Positions 25,131-33,423 of a stretch of 64,000 bases of DNA are shown here, in pieces. The number at the start of each line of letters is the position of its first letter. Within the stretch, counting starts at the first letter, position 1. The stretch is from JASGDB01 sp049841315. Its GTDB lineage: Bacteria > Bacteroidota > Bacteroidia > Flavobacteriales > Weeksellaceae. Below the pieces are notes generated by a model that saw only the letters and a program-made list of their open reading frames with translations, did no database searches and had not been told where the DNA came from. The stretch covers positions 1 to 64,000 of the forward strand of contig JASGDB010000014.1 of assembly GCA_049841315.1 (NCBI GenBank). Reading direction: 5' to 3'. Made by a program: the position numbers and the translations under genes.

Positions 25131-26248
25131 TGTGTAAAATTCCTTTTGTATTCTAAGGGTGTTATTCCTGTAAATTTCTTAAAGGCGTTGTTAAAAGTCG
25201 TTTTGGAGTTGAAGCCTGCCTCCAAACCAATAGCAACCAATGTATAATTTTGAAAATCAGGATTTTCAAGATAACTTTTAGCTTCTTCTACCCGAAGTTC
25301 ATTTACATAATCTGAAAAATTTTTCCCCAATTCGGCATTGATAATCCTGGACAAATGGCTTTTGCTGATGTTTATTTTTTCCGCAACTAATTCCAAAGAC
25401 AAATTGCTGTCAAGATAATTTTTGTCCTGTTTGATGAATTTTTCAAACACTGCGATATTTTTATTTTGAGTATAATCAATTTCAATTTCGGGATTACTTT
25501 TCGAAAATTCCCGTATTTTTTTCTGCTCCTCAAAAACCCCGAAATGATAAAGTCCAACGTGTCCCAAAATATAAATGGTAAGCGACAAACCTACCCATAA
25601 AGCATAGAAAAGCACAAGAGAAGTATCTAACTTATATTGAAATTCGTAATAAAGAGGAACAACCCAGTAAACACAAAGACAGAAAAGTATGATAGTGATG
25701 ATTTTCAGCCATTTCAACTGCGGTTTGGGAAATCCGGTTTTGCCCGTAAAAGGCTTTCCGTCTGCTTTTAAAATCAGCCGGTAAGAGGCAAAAATTAAAA
25801 TAAATGAATAGAAAACATTGAATGTTTCCATACCAATGCGGAAATTATTAAAATAAACTACGTGAGAATTATTAAACCAACCAACAGCAAAACCTATTTT
25901 CTCAAAAACAGACTCAGTAAAAGCATTAAAAAAGGGTATAAACAAAAGATAATCGGATTTTGACACTTTTCTGTTCTGATTGAGAAATGATTTGACATAA
26001 AGGTAAAACAAAACCAAAAACACCGATGAAAACGGAATGTAAAAAATCTGAAAATAACTATAATTCGTCAATATGCCGGAAGCAAACAGATAATTCTGAA
26101 TAATATTGTAGGAGAATGTAAGTATGAGCATTCCCAAAAAGAAGTTGCTTGAACTCTTATACTTTTTGGAAAAGAAAGCAAAACCAGAGAAAAAAACTCC
26201 CTGAACCGCTCCGAGAAGCATAATGATTTGTATTACGGATATTGCCAT
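25118..26248 (-). CDS. AraC-family regulator with N-terminal membrane domain
   Basis: A 376-aa protein. The first ~230 residues contain about seven predicted hydrophobic segments (for example IIMLLGAVQGVFFSGFAFF and VFLVLFYLYVKSF). The C-terminal ~100 residues form an AraC-type double helix-turn-helix (LVAEKINISKSHLSRIINAELGK and ...LVAIGLEAGFNSKTTFNNAFKK with the GITPLEYK end). Such membrane-embedded AraC regulators are common in Flavobacteriia and are thought to sense envelope or extracellular cues; the signal here is unknown. The gene is convergent with the Fn3 lipoprotein and ends inside their shared terminator. Confidence 0.9.
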   Translation of the reverse strand: MAISVIQIIMLLGAVQGVFFSGFAFFSKKYKSSSNFFLGMLILTFSYNIIQNYLFASGILTNYSYFQIFYIPFSSVFLVLFYLYVKSFLNQNRKVSKSDYLLFIPFFNAFTESVFEKIGFAVGWFNNSHVVYFNNFRIGMETFNVFYSFILIFASYRLILKADGKPFTGKTGFPKPQLKWLKIITIILFCLCVYWVVPLYYEFQYKLDTSLVLFYALWVGLSLTIYILGHVGLYHFGVFEEQKKIREFSKSNPEIEIDYTQNKNIAVFEKFIKQDKNYLDSNLSLELVAEKINISKSHLSRIINAELGKNFSDYVNELRVEEAKSYLENPDFQNYTLVAIGLEAGFNSKTTFNNAFKKFTGITPLEYKRNFTQNTR

Positions 26249-26341
26249 AAAAGCAAATTTTATAAACTCATAAATTCAATCGGTAAAAATAATAAGTTTC
26301 CGCATAAAAACAATCAAATAGAGTGAAACTCACAAAACCAC

Positions 26342-26366
26342 AAAAAGGTTTCTTTTTTTCGTATAT
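26342..26366. repeat. Direct repeat, distal copy of the epimerase 5' region
   Basis: AAAAGGTTTC, a T-run and CGTATATT match 27719-27743 except for one T of length difference. Downstream of it an ATG (26372) opens a five-codon frame (M-N-I-R-N-stop). The DUF4143 ATPase gene lies between the copies. Confidence 0.75.
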
Positions 26367-26400
26367 TAGAAATGAATATTCGCAATTAGGAAGCGGTTTG

Positions 26401-26467
26401 TTTGTCATTCCGCAGGAATCTAAATTGCCGAAAATAAAATTGTTAAGATTCCTACGGAAAGACAAAG
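26401..26467. repeat. Inverted repeat of TTTGTCATTCCGCAGGAATC type
   Basis: The left arm (26401-26421) and the right arm (26444-26467, AGATTCCTACGGAAAGACAAAG) are imperfect complements around ~25 bp. It resembles a dispersed intergenic palindrome of this group. It lies in the 342-bp gap between the AraC gene and the DUF4143 ATPase, which otherwise holds only the direct repeat, tandem repeats and promoter. Confidence 0.7.
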
Positions 26468-26515
26468 TGACTGTTGAATTTTAACGCTATGATTAAAAAC
26501 AAGCATTCAAAAAAT

Positions 26516-26571
26516 ATAATATTTTAGGGTTGTAATCACAAAATATTATAATATTTTGGGGCTGTAATCTC
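26516..26571 (+). repeat. Two 24-bp direct repeats in the DUF4143 promoter
   Basis: Two copies of ATAATATTTTRGGGYTGTAATCWC (26516-26539 and 26548-26571) share 21 of 24 bases at a 32-bp spacing, about three helical turns. The second copy supplies the -33 TTTG of the promoter. The arrangement is suitable for an operator bound by a dimer, possibly for autoregulation. Confidence 0.7.
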
Positions 26572-26586
26572 AATTTATTATATTTG
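26555..26586 (+). promoter_or_regulatory. Bacteroidota-type promoter of the DUF4143 gene
   Basis: TTTG (26555-26558), a 20-bp spacer and TATATTTG (26579-26586) match the -33/-7 consensus fully. The GTG start lies at 26591, so the transcript is predicted to begin at or just at the start codon (leaderless). Confidence 0.75.
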
Positions 26587-26590
26587 CAAT

Positions 26591-27703
26591 GTGATAAAGC
26601 GGGAACTCAATAGCAATATTCAGCAGGATTGGGACAATCGGAAAGCGATTGTAATTATCGGAGCAAGACAGGTGGGAAAAACTACGCTGATTTCCAATCT
26701 CGTGGAAAACAAAAACACATTGTTTCTGAGCGGAGACAATCCGCAAACCCGATTGAATTTCGCCAATGCCGATTTTAATTTTCTTAAAAACACCGTAGAA
26801 AATCACGATGTCATCGTGATTGACGAAGCACAGCGTATTGAAAATATCGGGATAAGCGTAAAAATGCTTATTGATGCCAAATTAGATAAACAATTTATCC
26901 TTACAGGTTCGAGTTCATTGGAATTGGGCGACACGCTGAACGAACCATTGACAGGCAGAAAATGGGTACATCTTATGTTTCCTTTGAGTTGGAAAGAAGT
27001 TCGGGAGCATTACGGATTTGCAGAAGCGACCAGTCGGCTGGAAGAGTTTCTACTGTACGGAATGTATCCCGAAGTGGTTACAGAAAGCCGAAAACAGAAA
27101 ATTTTACTGCAACTTTCGGGGAGTTATCTTTATAAAGATATTCTGGAACTCGTCAATATCAAAAAGCCCGATTTGCTTCTGAAATTGCTGAATGCTTTGG
27201 CATTGCAAGTAGGGAACGAGGTTTCGTATAACGAACTTTCAAAGATTCTGGCGGTGGACAGAATGACGGTTGTCAATTATATCGACCTGCTGGAAAAAGC
27301 GTTTGTCATCTTCCGGCTCTATCCGTTTTCGACCAATCAGCGAAACGAAATCACTTCAAAACCAAAGATTTATTTTTATGACAACGGAATCCGAAACGCC
27401 GTTATCGGACAGTTTAATCCACTGAAAAACCGACAGGATACAGGTGCTTTGTTTGAAAATTTCATCATCAGCGAAAAGATAAAACGCCTTTCCTACGACG
27501 GTTTTTACGGAAAAACTCATTTTTGGAGAAATACGCAGAAAGCGGAAATCGACTTTTTGGAAATCATCGAAGACGAAATTTCGGTCTATGAAATAAAATA
27601 CAGCCCGAAAAAGAAAGTGATTTTTACCAAATCCTTTACCGAAAAATACAATCCCGTGAAGCAGACGGTTATCAATAAAGATAATTTCTGGGAGTATTTG
27701 TAA
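26591..27703 (+). CDS. AAA+ ATPase with C-terminal DUF4143
   Basis: A 370-aa member of the widespread AAA_14/DUF4143 family. Walker A is GARQVGKTT (residues 24-32), Walker B is DVIVIDEAQRI near residue 80, and a sensor-like LTGSSSLELG follows. The C-terminal DUF4143 domain carries KIYFYDNGIRNAVIGQFN and EIDFLE ... YEIKYSPKK, which resembles a degenerate nuclease-like fold. Cellular function is unestablished; copies are numerous and mobile among bacteria and archaea. The start is GTG immediately after a perfect promoter. It sits between two copies of the epimerase 5' region, which suggests acquisition at that spot. Confidence 0.9.
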   Translation: MIKRELNSNIQQDWDNRKAIVIIGARQVGKTTLISNLVENKNTLFLSGDNPQTRLNFANADFNFLKNTVENHDVIVIDEAQRIENIGISVKMLIDAKLDKQFILTGSSSLELGDTLNEPLTGRKWVHLMFPLSWKEVREHYGFAEATSRLEEFLLYGMYPEVVTESRKQKILLQLSGSYLYKDILELVNIKKPDLLLKLLNALALQVGNEVSYNELSKILAVDRMTVVNYIDLLEKAFVIFRLYPFSTNQRNEITSKPKIYFYDNGIRNAVIGQFNPLKNRQDTGALFENFIISEKIKRLSYDGFYGKTHFWRNTQKAEIDFLEIIEDEISVYEIKYSPKKKVIFTKSFTEKYNPVKQTVINKDNFWEYL

Positions 27704-27718
27704 GTGAACATTACCCCG

Positions 27719-27743
27719 AAAAGGTTTCTTTTTTCGTATATTT
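27719..27743. repeat. Direct repeat, intact copy before the epimerase start
   Basis: The partner of 26342-26366, lying 5 bp upstream of the epimerase ATG at 27749. Its left edge is 15 bp after the DUF4143 stop codon. Confidence 0.75.
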
Positions 27744-27748
27744 ATTTT

Positions 27749-28741
27749 ATGAAACTAAATTTTACATTAAAAGAACTCCGCCTCAGAGAAACTTTTTCCA
27801 TTGCCTACGGAAATTACGACCAGCGAAATTCTCTTTTGGTTTCGCTTTCGTATCTTGATAAAACGGGATTCGGGGAATGTGTGGAAATCAATTATTATGG
27901 AATCAATTTGCAGGATTTTGTTTTAAAATTAAAAGAAATTCAGTCTGAAATTGAAAATCATTCCATTGTTTCTCCGCAGGATTTTTTTTCTTTTTTAAAT
28001 ACTAAAAATCTCCACCCGTTTTTGCTTTCGGCGTTGGATTGTGCCTATTGGGATTTGTTCGGAAAACTGGAAAATAAAAATTTTGCAGAACTCAATCATT
28101 TGCAAACGAAAAATTTAGTTGAAAGTTCGTTCACGATTTCTATCGCTGATGTTGATGAACAAATCCGAAAAATGGAACAAAGCAGTTGGAACAAATTCAA
28201 AGTAAAATGCAACGGTTTTAATAAAGAAAATTTCCGGAAATTAATCCAAACCGAAATTCCGGTTTCTTTGGATGCTAATGCGAGTTTTACAGAAGAAGAC
28301 TGCGTTTGGATTCAGGAAAATGTGCAGTCGAAAAATATTCTCTACTTTGAACAGCCTTTGGAAATCGGGAATTATCAGGTTTTAAATAAAAATGGTTTTG
28401 CCAATTTTATGGCAGATGAAGATTTGCAGGATATTTCGTATTTGGAAAAATTACAACCTCATTATCAAAGCATTAACATCAAATTAATGAAATGCGGAGG
28501 ACTCACTCCTGCGCTGGAACTCATTGCAAAAGCAAAGCAGATGAACTACAAAATTATGCTCGGCTGTATGACGGAATCTTCCGTAGGAATTTCCGCAGGC
28601 TGCGCATTGGCAGGTTTGCTGGATTTTGCAGATTTGGACGGAGCCAACCTCATTTCCAACGACTTTGCAAAAGGAAGTTTCGTAGAAAACGGAAAAATCA
28701 TCCTCTCCGAAAAAGCAGGTTTGGGGATTTCTTTGGTTTAA
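27749..28741 (+). CDS. Dipeptide epimerase (enolase superfamily, L-Ala-D/L-Glu epimerase type)
   Basis: A 330-aa enolase-superfamily enzyme. The start MKLNFTLKELRLRETFSIAYG is chosen over an upstream GTG (27704) that would read through the direct repeat. Superfamily residues are visible: the catalytic KFKVK (Lys-x-Lys), metal ligands in SLDANASF (Asp), YFEQPL (Glu) and ADEDLQ (Asp), and the second catalytic Lys in IKLMKCGG. This is the muconate-lactonising subgroup pattern of dipeptide epimerases that act on murein-derived dipeptides. Exact substrate is inferred. It is preceded by the DUF4143 insertion and convergent with the cytochrome gene two bases away. Confidence 0.87.
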   Translation: MKLNFTLKELRLRETFSIAYGNYDQRNSLLVSLSYLDKTGFGECVEINYYGINLQDFVLKLKEIQSEIENHSIVSPQDFFSFLNTKNLHPFLLSALDCAYWDLFGKLENKNFAELNHLQTKNLVESSFTISIADVDEQIRKMEQSSWNKFKVKCNGFNKENFRKLIQTEIPVSLDANASFTEEDCVWIQENVQSKNILYFEQPLEIGNYQVLNKNGFANFMADEDLQDISYLEKLQPHYQSINIKLMKCGGLTPALELIAKAKQMNYKIMLGCMTESSVGISAGCALAGLLDFADLDGANLISNDFAKGSFVENGKIILSEKAGLGISLV

Positions 28742-28742
28742 A

Positions 28743-29027
28743 TTATTTCTTCACAGAAACCACATAATCATACACCAGCTGATGCTGTTCGTCAGTCAAT
28801 TTTGCTTTCGGAGCCATGGCATTCATGATTCCGACCCATTCCACAGAAGTAAATTTTGTCGGGTCATACAAATCATGACATTTTCCGCAGGAATTTTCGT
28901 AAATCGTTTTTCCCTGAGCCAGCATTTCTTCTGTAATTACACTTGTTTCCGCAACAGGAACAGCTTTTGGACTGCATGATGTGAAAAGTACAACAGCAAA
29001 AGCAGACAGAACAATAACTCTTTTCAT
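28743..29027 (-). CDS. Small c-type cytochrome lipoprotein
   Basis: A 94-aa lipoprotein: lipobox FTSC (Cys18), then a minimal cytochrome c domain with the haem-binding CGKCH (Cys47, Cys50, His51). The distal Met is likely in the IMNAMAPKAK segment. It would carry one electron on the periplasmic or outer-membrane surface. The closest context is the epimerase, which ends two bases away on the opposite strand, and meaB (divergent). Redox partners are not in the window. Confidence 0.9.
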   Translation of the reverse strand: MKRVIVLSAFAVVLFTSCSPKAVPVAETSVITEEMLAQGKTIYENSCGKCHDLYDPTKFTSVEWVGIMNAMAPKAKLTDEQHQLVYDYVVSVKK

Positions 29028-29120
29028 TTTTATCAGATTAGGTTCTGAACAAAAATAAAGAATTTATTTAACTCCAAACTTAGAACCTTAAACTTTAAAC
29101 AAAAAATCAGTATTTTTGAA

Positions 29121-30098
29121 ATGATGAAATTTTCAACCGAAGAACTGCTGAACGGAATCCGCTCCGGAGACAAAAGACTGCTGTCCAAAGCCATCACACT
29201 GATTGAAAGCAAAAAGCCTGAACACCGCGAACAGGCGGAAGAACTGCTGAAACTCGTGATGCCTTACAGCGGTAATTCTGTGCGAGTCGGGATTACGGGA
29301 GTTCCGGGAGCAGGAAAATCAACGTTCATCGAAAGTTTCGGACGAATCGCCATTCAGAAAGGGAAAAAAGTGGCTGTTCTGGCTATTGACCCAAGCTCAT
29401 CACTGAATAAAGGCTCTATTTTAGGCGACAAAACCAGAATGGAAGAACTGGCGAAAGAAGAAAACGCTTTTATCCGCCCTTCCCCGAGTTCGGGATTTCT
29501 CGGCGGAGTTGCCAATACGACTTTTGAAACCATGCTTTTGTGCGAAGCAGCCGGCTATGATTATATCCTTATCGAAACCGTCGGAGTAGGGCAGAGCGAG
29601 GTTTTGGTTGCCGATATTTCGGATGTTTTTCTGTTTATAAAAATCATCGGCGGAGGAGATGAGCTTCAGGGAATCAAACGCGGAATTATGGAAATGGTCG
29701 ATATTATTTTCATTAATAAAGTGGAGGAAGACAATCTCCAGAAAGCCAAAAATACCAAACTCGAACTGAAACGGGCATTGCATTTTATTCCGCCAAAGGA
29801 AAAAGACTGGACGATTCCCGTTCTGCTCGGCTCAGCTTTGAAAAATACGGGATTGGATGAAGTTTACGATACTATTTCGGATTTCATCAATTTGAAAAAG
29901 AAGTCGGGGAGATTTAGAGAAGTGAGAAAACAGCAGGCGGAAAAACGCTTTGATTACTGGGTTCAGGAATATATTTTACAGAAAACCCGAAGCAGTTCCG
30001 CAGATATTTCTTATGATGAATTCAAAAAAAATGCTTCCGAACAGAAATCCAATCCGAGTTCGGAAGCAAAGAAATTTGTAGACCGTTTATTTTCCTGA
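29121..30098 (+). CDS. meaB: Methylmalonyl-CoA mutase-associated GTPase (MeaB/ArgK)
   Basis: A 325-aa G3E-family GTPase that protects and reloads methylmalonyl-CoA mutase with adenosylcobalamin. Motifs: P-loop GVPGAGKST near residue 60; DPSSSLNKGSILGDKTRM; switch segment ETVGVGQSE; base-recognition NKVEEDN. The C-terminal dimerisation helices are present. Two adjacent ATG codons allow either start. The mutase itself is 5 kb upstream on the same strand, separated by unrelated genes, so the pair is split compared with the tight operons seen elsewhere. The 3' end overlaps the convergent DUF4251 gene by 12 bp. Confidence 0.95.
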   Translation: MMKFSTEELLNGIRSGDKRLLSKAITLIESKKPEHREQAEELLKLVMPYSGNSVRVGITGVPGAGKSTFIESFGRIAIQKGKKVAVLAIDPSSSLNKGSILGDKTRMEELAKEENAFIRPSPSSGFLGGVANTTFETMLLCEAAGYDYILIETVGVGQSEVLVADISDVFLFIKIIGGGDELQGIKRGIMEMVDIIFINKVEEDNLQKAKNTKLELKRALHFIPPKEKDWTIPVLLGSALKNTGLDEVYDTISDFINLKKKSGRFREVRKQQAEKRFDYWVQEYILQKTRSSSADISYDEFKKNASEQKSNPSSEAKKFVDRLFS

Positions 30099-30635
30099 TG
30101 TAGGATTTTTGGTTTCCGTAACATAGCCGTCGTACGAAATCGCCTGCCTGTCGTTGCTGTTGATGGAAACAAAGGCTTTTCCTCCCGGGAAAACCTCCAG
30201 AAACAGTTGCTGTACGCGGCTCACATCACCAAAAGTAAAAATCCACACACTTTTTTTGTTATTACTTTTAGAGGTATCTATTCGGAATTTTTCTGAAGTA
30301 AAATCATAAGAACTGCCTTTCGGGTCCATGCTTGCGGTATACATTCTTCCGAAATACGGCAGGCGTACACTTACTTTTTCGGGACTTACCTCCATCGTGT
30401 AGCCGGAATCGAGATTCAAAACCCGTGAAGCACCGCCTCCGGAAGGGAAAGTGGTGTTGAGGACATTAATAACATCCATATTAGAAGGATTGGCGCGCTC
30501 TGCAACGAAAGTAAAAGTTCCGCTTTCCAGAAGTGCTTTGGTCTGGGTTGGTTCCTGATATATTTTATTGCTGCTGCAGGAAGAAAAAACGAACAGCAGG
30601 ACAGTGAAAATGCTTAATGAAATTATCTTTTTCAT
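30087..30635 (-). CDS. DUF4251 lipoprotein
   Basis: A 182-aa lipoprotein with lipobox FSSC (Cys20) and a DUF4251 beta-barrel-like domain, typified by GYTMEVSPEKVSVRLPYFGR and the SYDFTSEKFRIDTS ... VWIFTFGD region. Function is unknown; members are found in Bacteroidota envelopes. It overlaps the meaB 3' end tail to tail by 12 bp. Confidence 0.85.
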   Translation of the reverse strand: MKKIISLSIFTVLLFVFSSCSSNKIYQEPTQTKALLESGTFTFVAERANPSNMDVINVLNTTFPSGGGASRVLNLDSGYTMEVSPEKVSVRLPYFGRMYTASMDPKGSSYDFTSEKFRIDTSKSNNKKSVWIFTFGDVSRVQQLFLEVFPGGKAFVSINSNDRQAISYDGYVTETKNPTSGK

Positions 30636-30762
30636 GATGGTTCTTTTTTATAGTTTGAAAGTTATCAAAATTTATGCAAATGTGTGTCTAAAGTTTTGTT
30701 AAATTTGAGCCAACATTGGAATAATAATTGTTAACTCATTTTCACAAATAAATATCTGAACT

Positions 30763-31569
30763 ATGAAATTATACAAAATTTTGGGAGTTGGAGCGGTATC
30801 GGCACTATTGTTTGCATGTACCACCAATCCTATCACAGGAAGGAAATCTATACAGATTGCCAACAATCAGGAACTTTCAACGATGGCTGTACAGCAGTAT
30901 AAGCAGACCCTTACCCAATCAAAAGTGGTTACCGGAACTTCGCAGGCAACATCCGTAAAAAATGTGGGATTAAGAATTAAAAATGCCGCAGAAAATTATT
31001 ACAAAAATATCGGAAGAACCTCGGATTTAGCAAACTATCAGTGGGAATTCAATCTTATTGATGATGCGCAGGTGAACGCATGGTGTATGCCGGGCGGGAA
31101 AGTTGCGGTTTACACAGGAATTCTACCCGTTACGAAAGACGATACGGGTTTGGCGGTTGTAATGGGACATGAAGTTTCCCACGCATTGGCAGGACACGGA
31201 AACGAAAGAATTTCCCAGCAGATGATGGCACAGTACGGAGGAGCAATTCTGGGAAGTACGATTTCCAGTGCACAGTGGCAGCAGATTTTCCAGCAGGCGT
31301 ATCCTATTGGGGCGCAGGTAGCGCTCTTGAAATATGGAAGAAATCAGGAGCTGGAAGCTGATGAAATGGGACTTTATCTGATGGCAATGGCAGGATACGA
31401 CCCAAGACAGGCACAGCCGTTCTGGCAGAGAATGGAAGCGACATCTTCAGGAAGCGGAACTCCGGAATTCCTTTCCACTCACCCGAGCCCTGAAAACAGA
31501 TGTGCGGATATTGAAAAACATCTTCCGAAAGCATTGGAATATTACAAAGCCGCCGGAGGAAAACTCTAA
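30763..31569 (+). CDS. M48-family metallopeptidase lipoprotein
   Basis: A 268-aa lipoprotein peptidase of the LoiP/BepA-like M48C group. The lipobox is LFAC (Cys19). The zinc site is GHEVSHALAGHG (HExxH), with the third ligand in NQELEADEMGLYLMA. It would act in the periplasm on misfolded or outer-membrane proteins. A TAAATTTG box lies at 30700-30707, ~55 bp upstream. The following small membrane protein is 69 bp downstream on the same strand. Confidence 0.92.
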   Translation: MKLYKILGVGAVSALLFACTTNPITGRKSIQIANNQELSTMAVQQYKQTLTQSKVVTGTSQATSVKNVGLRIKNAAENYYKNIGRTSDLANYQWEFNLIDDAQVNAWCMPGGKVAVYTGILPVTKDDTGLAVVMGHEVSHALAGHGNERISQQMMAQYGGAILGSTISSAQWQQIFQQAYPIGAQVALLKYGRNQELEADEMGLYLMAMAGYDPRQAQPFWQRMEATSSGSGTPEFLSTHPSPENRCADIEKHLPKALEYYKAAGGKL

Positions 31570-31638
31570 TTTAAAACTAAATCATACAGCTTCCCGAATT
31601 TTTCATACATTTGGGAAGTTTTTAATATCCATATTCTT

Positions 31639-31959
31639 ATGAGAAGTTTGACATTAATAGGATTTATCTGCATCGGTATTGCCGCTGTTTTGTTTTATTT
31701 CAATCCGAATTTTAAGTTTATTAACCTTTTTGAACCGACTACTTTGATGGGAATTCTTGCGGGAATTGGTCTTGGGCTGCTTCTCGGAAGCATCGTAGGA
31801 TATATCAGTAAAGGTTCGGCAATCAGGGAAGAACAAAAAAGAAAAGAAATGAAGCAGCTGCAAAAGGAAAAACAGGAATTAGAAAAGCAGGCGGCAGAGC
31901 TGGCAAAACTGAAAAGTGAAGCCGAACAGCATATAACAACAGAAAATCCTCAGAATTAA
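31639..31959 (+). CDS. Small membrane protein with C-terminal coiled coil
   Basis: A 106-aa protein with two hydrophobic segments (LTLIGFICIGIAAVLFYF and LMGILAGIGLGLLLGSIVGYI) and a Lys/Glu/Gln-rich helix (residues ~65-100) likely to form a coiled coil in the cytoplasm. I do not recognise a named family. It probably shares transcription with the M48 peptidase gene upstream and ends at a terminator that begins within its last codons. Confidence 0.8.
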   Translation: MRSLTLIGFICIGIAAVLFYFNPNFKFINLFEPTTLMGILAGIGLGLLLGSIVGYISKGSAIREEQKRKEMKQLQKEKQELEKQAAELAKLKSEAEQHITTENPQN

Positions 31960-31975
31960 TTCTAAGGATTTTTTA
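31945..31975 (+). terminator. Rho-independent terminator
   Basis: AATCCT..AGAATT and AATTCT.AGGATT pair with one bulge and are followed by TTTTTA. It overlaps the last codons and stop of the small membrane protein gene. Confidence 0.75.
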
Positions 31976-31997
31976 TTTCGGTTTAATGCGATGATTT

Positions 31998-32621
31998 CTA
32001 AAACTCATAGCCGAGACCAAGGATGAAGAAACTCGGTCTGTTGTCGTATCTAATTGTATTATCTTCTCCGACAGTTGTATCAATGTATTCGCGTTCGTCT
32101 TCGTTGAAAGCACCTTCATAGCGGGCAGTAATAATCAGTTTGCTGATTTTAGCCTGAGCCCCGAACTGATAGCCGACTGTAAATTCCTTACCGGCTTTTT
32201 CCTGAAATTCACCGAAAGTAGTTTCGGAATTCACATTGAAGCTGGCAACCGGCCCGGCGTAAATTCCTAAATTTTTCCCGGCTACATTAAGTCCTAACAG
32301 TACAGGAACGTCAATCCTGCTTGTTTTGGCTTCCAGTTCCGTTTTTGATTCTGCTTCAACAACGGTATTTTTAAAATTGGTGTAATAGATTTCCGGCATT
32401 ATAAAAAAAGAGGTCGGAGTATCAAATTTAAAGGAAAATCCGGCGTTGAAGCCCGTGCTGTTTTCTCCTTTCGTTTCGTAAGCTGTCGTAGCCGCATCTT
32501 TCAGGTTTTTCCATGAAGCGGAACTTGTAGGAATCAGTAAATTCGCTTTTCCGGCAAACGAAACCTGTGAAAAACCTAATGCTGATATGCCAATAAACAG
32601 TGTGCTAAGAATTCTTTTCAT
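31998..32621 (-). CDS. Outer-membrane beta-barrel protein (PorT-like)
   Basis: A 207-aa protein from the chosen start MKRILSTLF (an upstream ATG would lie deep within the ABC gene). A signal peptide ends near SQVSFA. The rest is a small beta barrel of the outer-membrane beta-barrel family (FSFKFDTPTSFFIMPEIYYTNF, LGIYAGPVASF, ...YQFGAQAKISKLIITARYEGAF) with the C-terminal aromatic signal FFILGLGYEF. Its start overlaps the ABC ATPase stop by 17 bp, so it is translated from the same mlaE-mlaF transcript and may serve the lipid-transport pathway; that link is inferred. Confidence 0.85.
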   Translation of the reverse strand: MKRILSTLFIGISALGFSQVSFAGKANLLIPTSSASWKNLKDAATTAYETKGENSTGFNAGFSFKFDTPTSFFIMPEIYYTNFKNTVVEAESKTELEAKTSRIDVPVLLGLNVAGKNLGIYAGPVASFNVNSETTFGEFQEKAGKEFTVGYQFGAQAKISKLIITARYEGAFNEDEREYIDTTVGEDNTIRYDNRPSFFILGLGYEF

Positions 32622-33423
32622 TTTCTGAAGGTTTAGTGATGATGTTTTCGATTGAGGTCTTGTTGTTGTCAAGGAGATATTCTCTCAGTTCCTTGAACAA
32701 CTCTGAAGAATAAACGAAATCAATAAGGTTTTTATTGCCTGCTGTGATGAGGATGTCCTTGTTTCCTTCCCACTCTTTCACGCCTTTGCGCAGGTAAACG
32801 ATTTTCTCGCCGATGGTCATTACCGAGTTCATATCGTGCGTGTTGATAATCGTCGTCGTATTATATTCTTTCGTGATTTCCACGAGAAGGTCGTCAATCA
32901 CATTGGAAGTATAAGGGTCGAGCCCGGAGTTCGGTTCATCGCAGAACAGGTATTTCGGGTTGTTGACAATCGCTCTTGCAATCGCCACCCTTTTCTGCAT
33001 TCCTCCTGAAATTTCGGAGGGAAATTTTTTATTGGCCTTGTCTAAATGAACACGCCCGATGACTTCAAAAACTCTTCTTTTCTTTTCACGGAAGGTAAGA
33101 TTGGAAAACATATCCAAAGGAAAAGAAATGTTTTCTTCCACCGTAAGGGAATCAAAAAGCGCACTTCCCTGAAAAACCGTTCCGATTTCCGAGCGCAGCT
33201 GTTGCTTGTCATTCGGAGTCATGAGAGTGATATCCCTTCCGTCAAAAAGGATTGTTCCCGATGTAGGTTCATATACATTCAGCAGGGATTTCAGGAATAC
33301 GGTTTTCCCCGAACCGCTCTGCCCGATGATGAGGTTCACTTTTCCGGTATCAAAAGTGGTGGAAATGCCTTTCAGGATTTCGTTTCCGTCAAAGCTCTTT
33401 TTAAGTTCTTTTACTTCAATCAT
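32605..33423 (-). CDS. mlaF: Mla-type ABC transporter ATP-binding protein
   Basis: A 272-aa ATPase of the phospholipid/MCE transporter class. Walker A is GQSGSGKTVFL; the Q-loop region is TVFQGSALFDSLTVEENISF; the signature is EISGGMQKRVAIARA; Walker B is LFCDEPNSGLD; the switch His is in INTHDMNSV. SGGMxxR and DEPxSGLDP are characteristic of MlaF/Ttg2A. Its ATG shares one base with the stop of the upstream permease (TGATG). With MlaE and the MCE protein at 48431 it would move lipids between the membranes. Confidence 0.94.
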   Translation of the reverse strand: MIEVKELKKSFDGNEILKGISTTFDTGKVNLIIGQSGSGKTVFLKSLLNVYEPTSGTILFDGRDITLMTPNDKQQLRSEIGTVFQGSALFDSLTVEENISFPLDMFSNLTFREKKRRVFEVIGRVHLDKANKKFPSEISGGMQKRVAIARAIVNNPKYLFCDEPNSGLDPYTSNVIDDLLVEITKEYNTTTIINTHDMNSVMTIGEKIVYLRKGVKEWEGNKDILITAGNKNLIDFVYSSELFKELREYLLDNNKTSIENIITKPSENEKNS

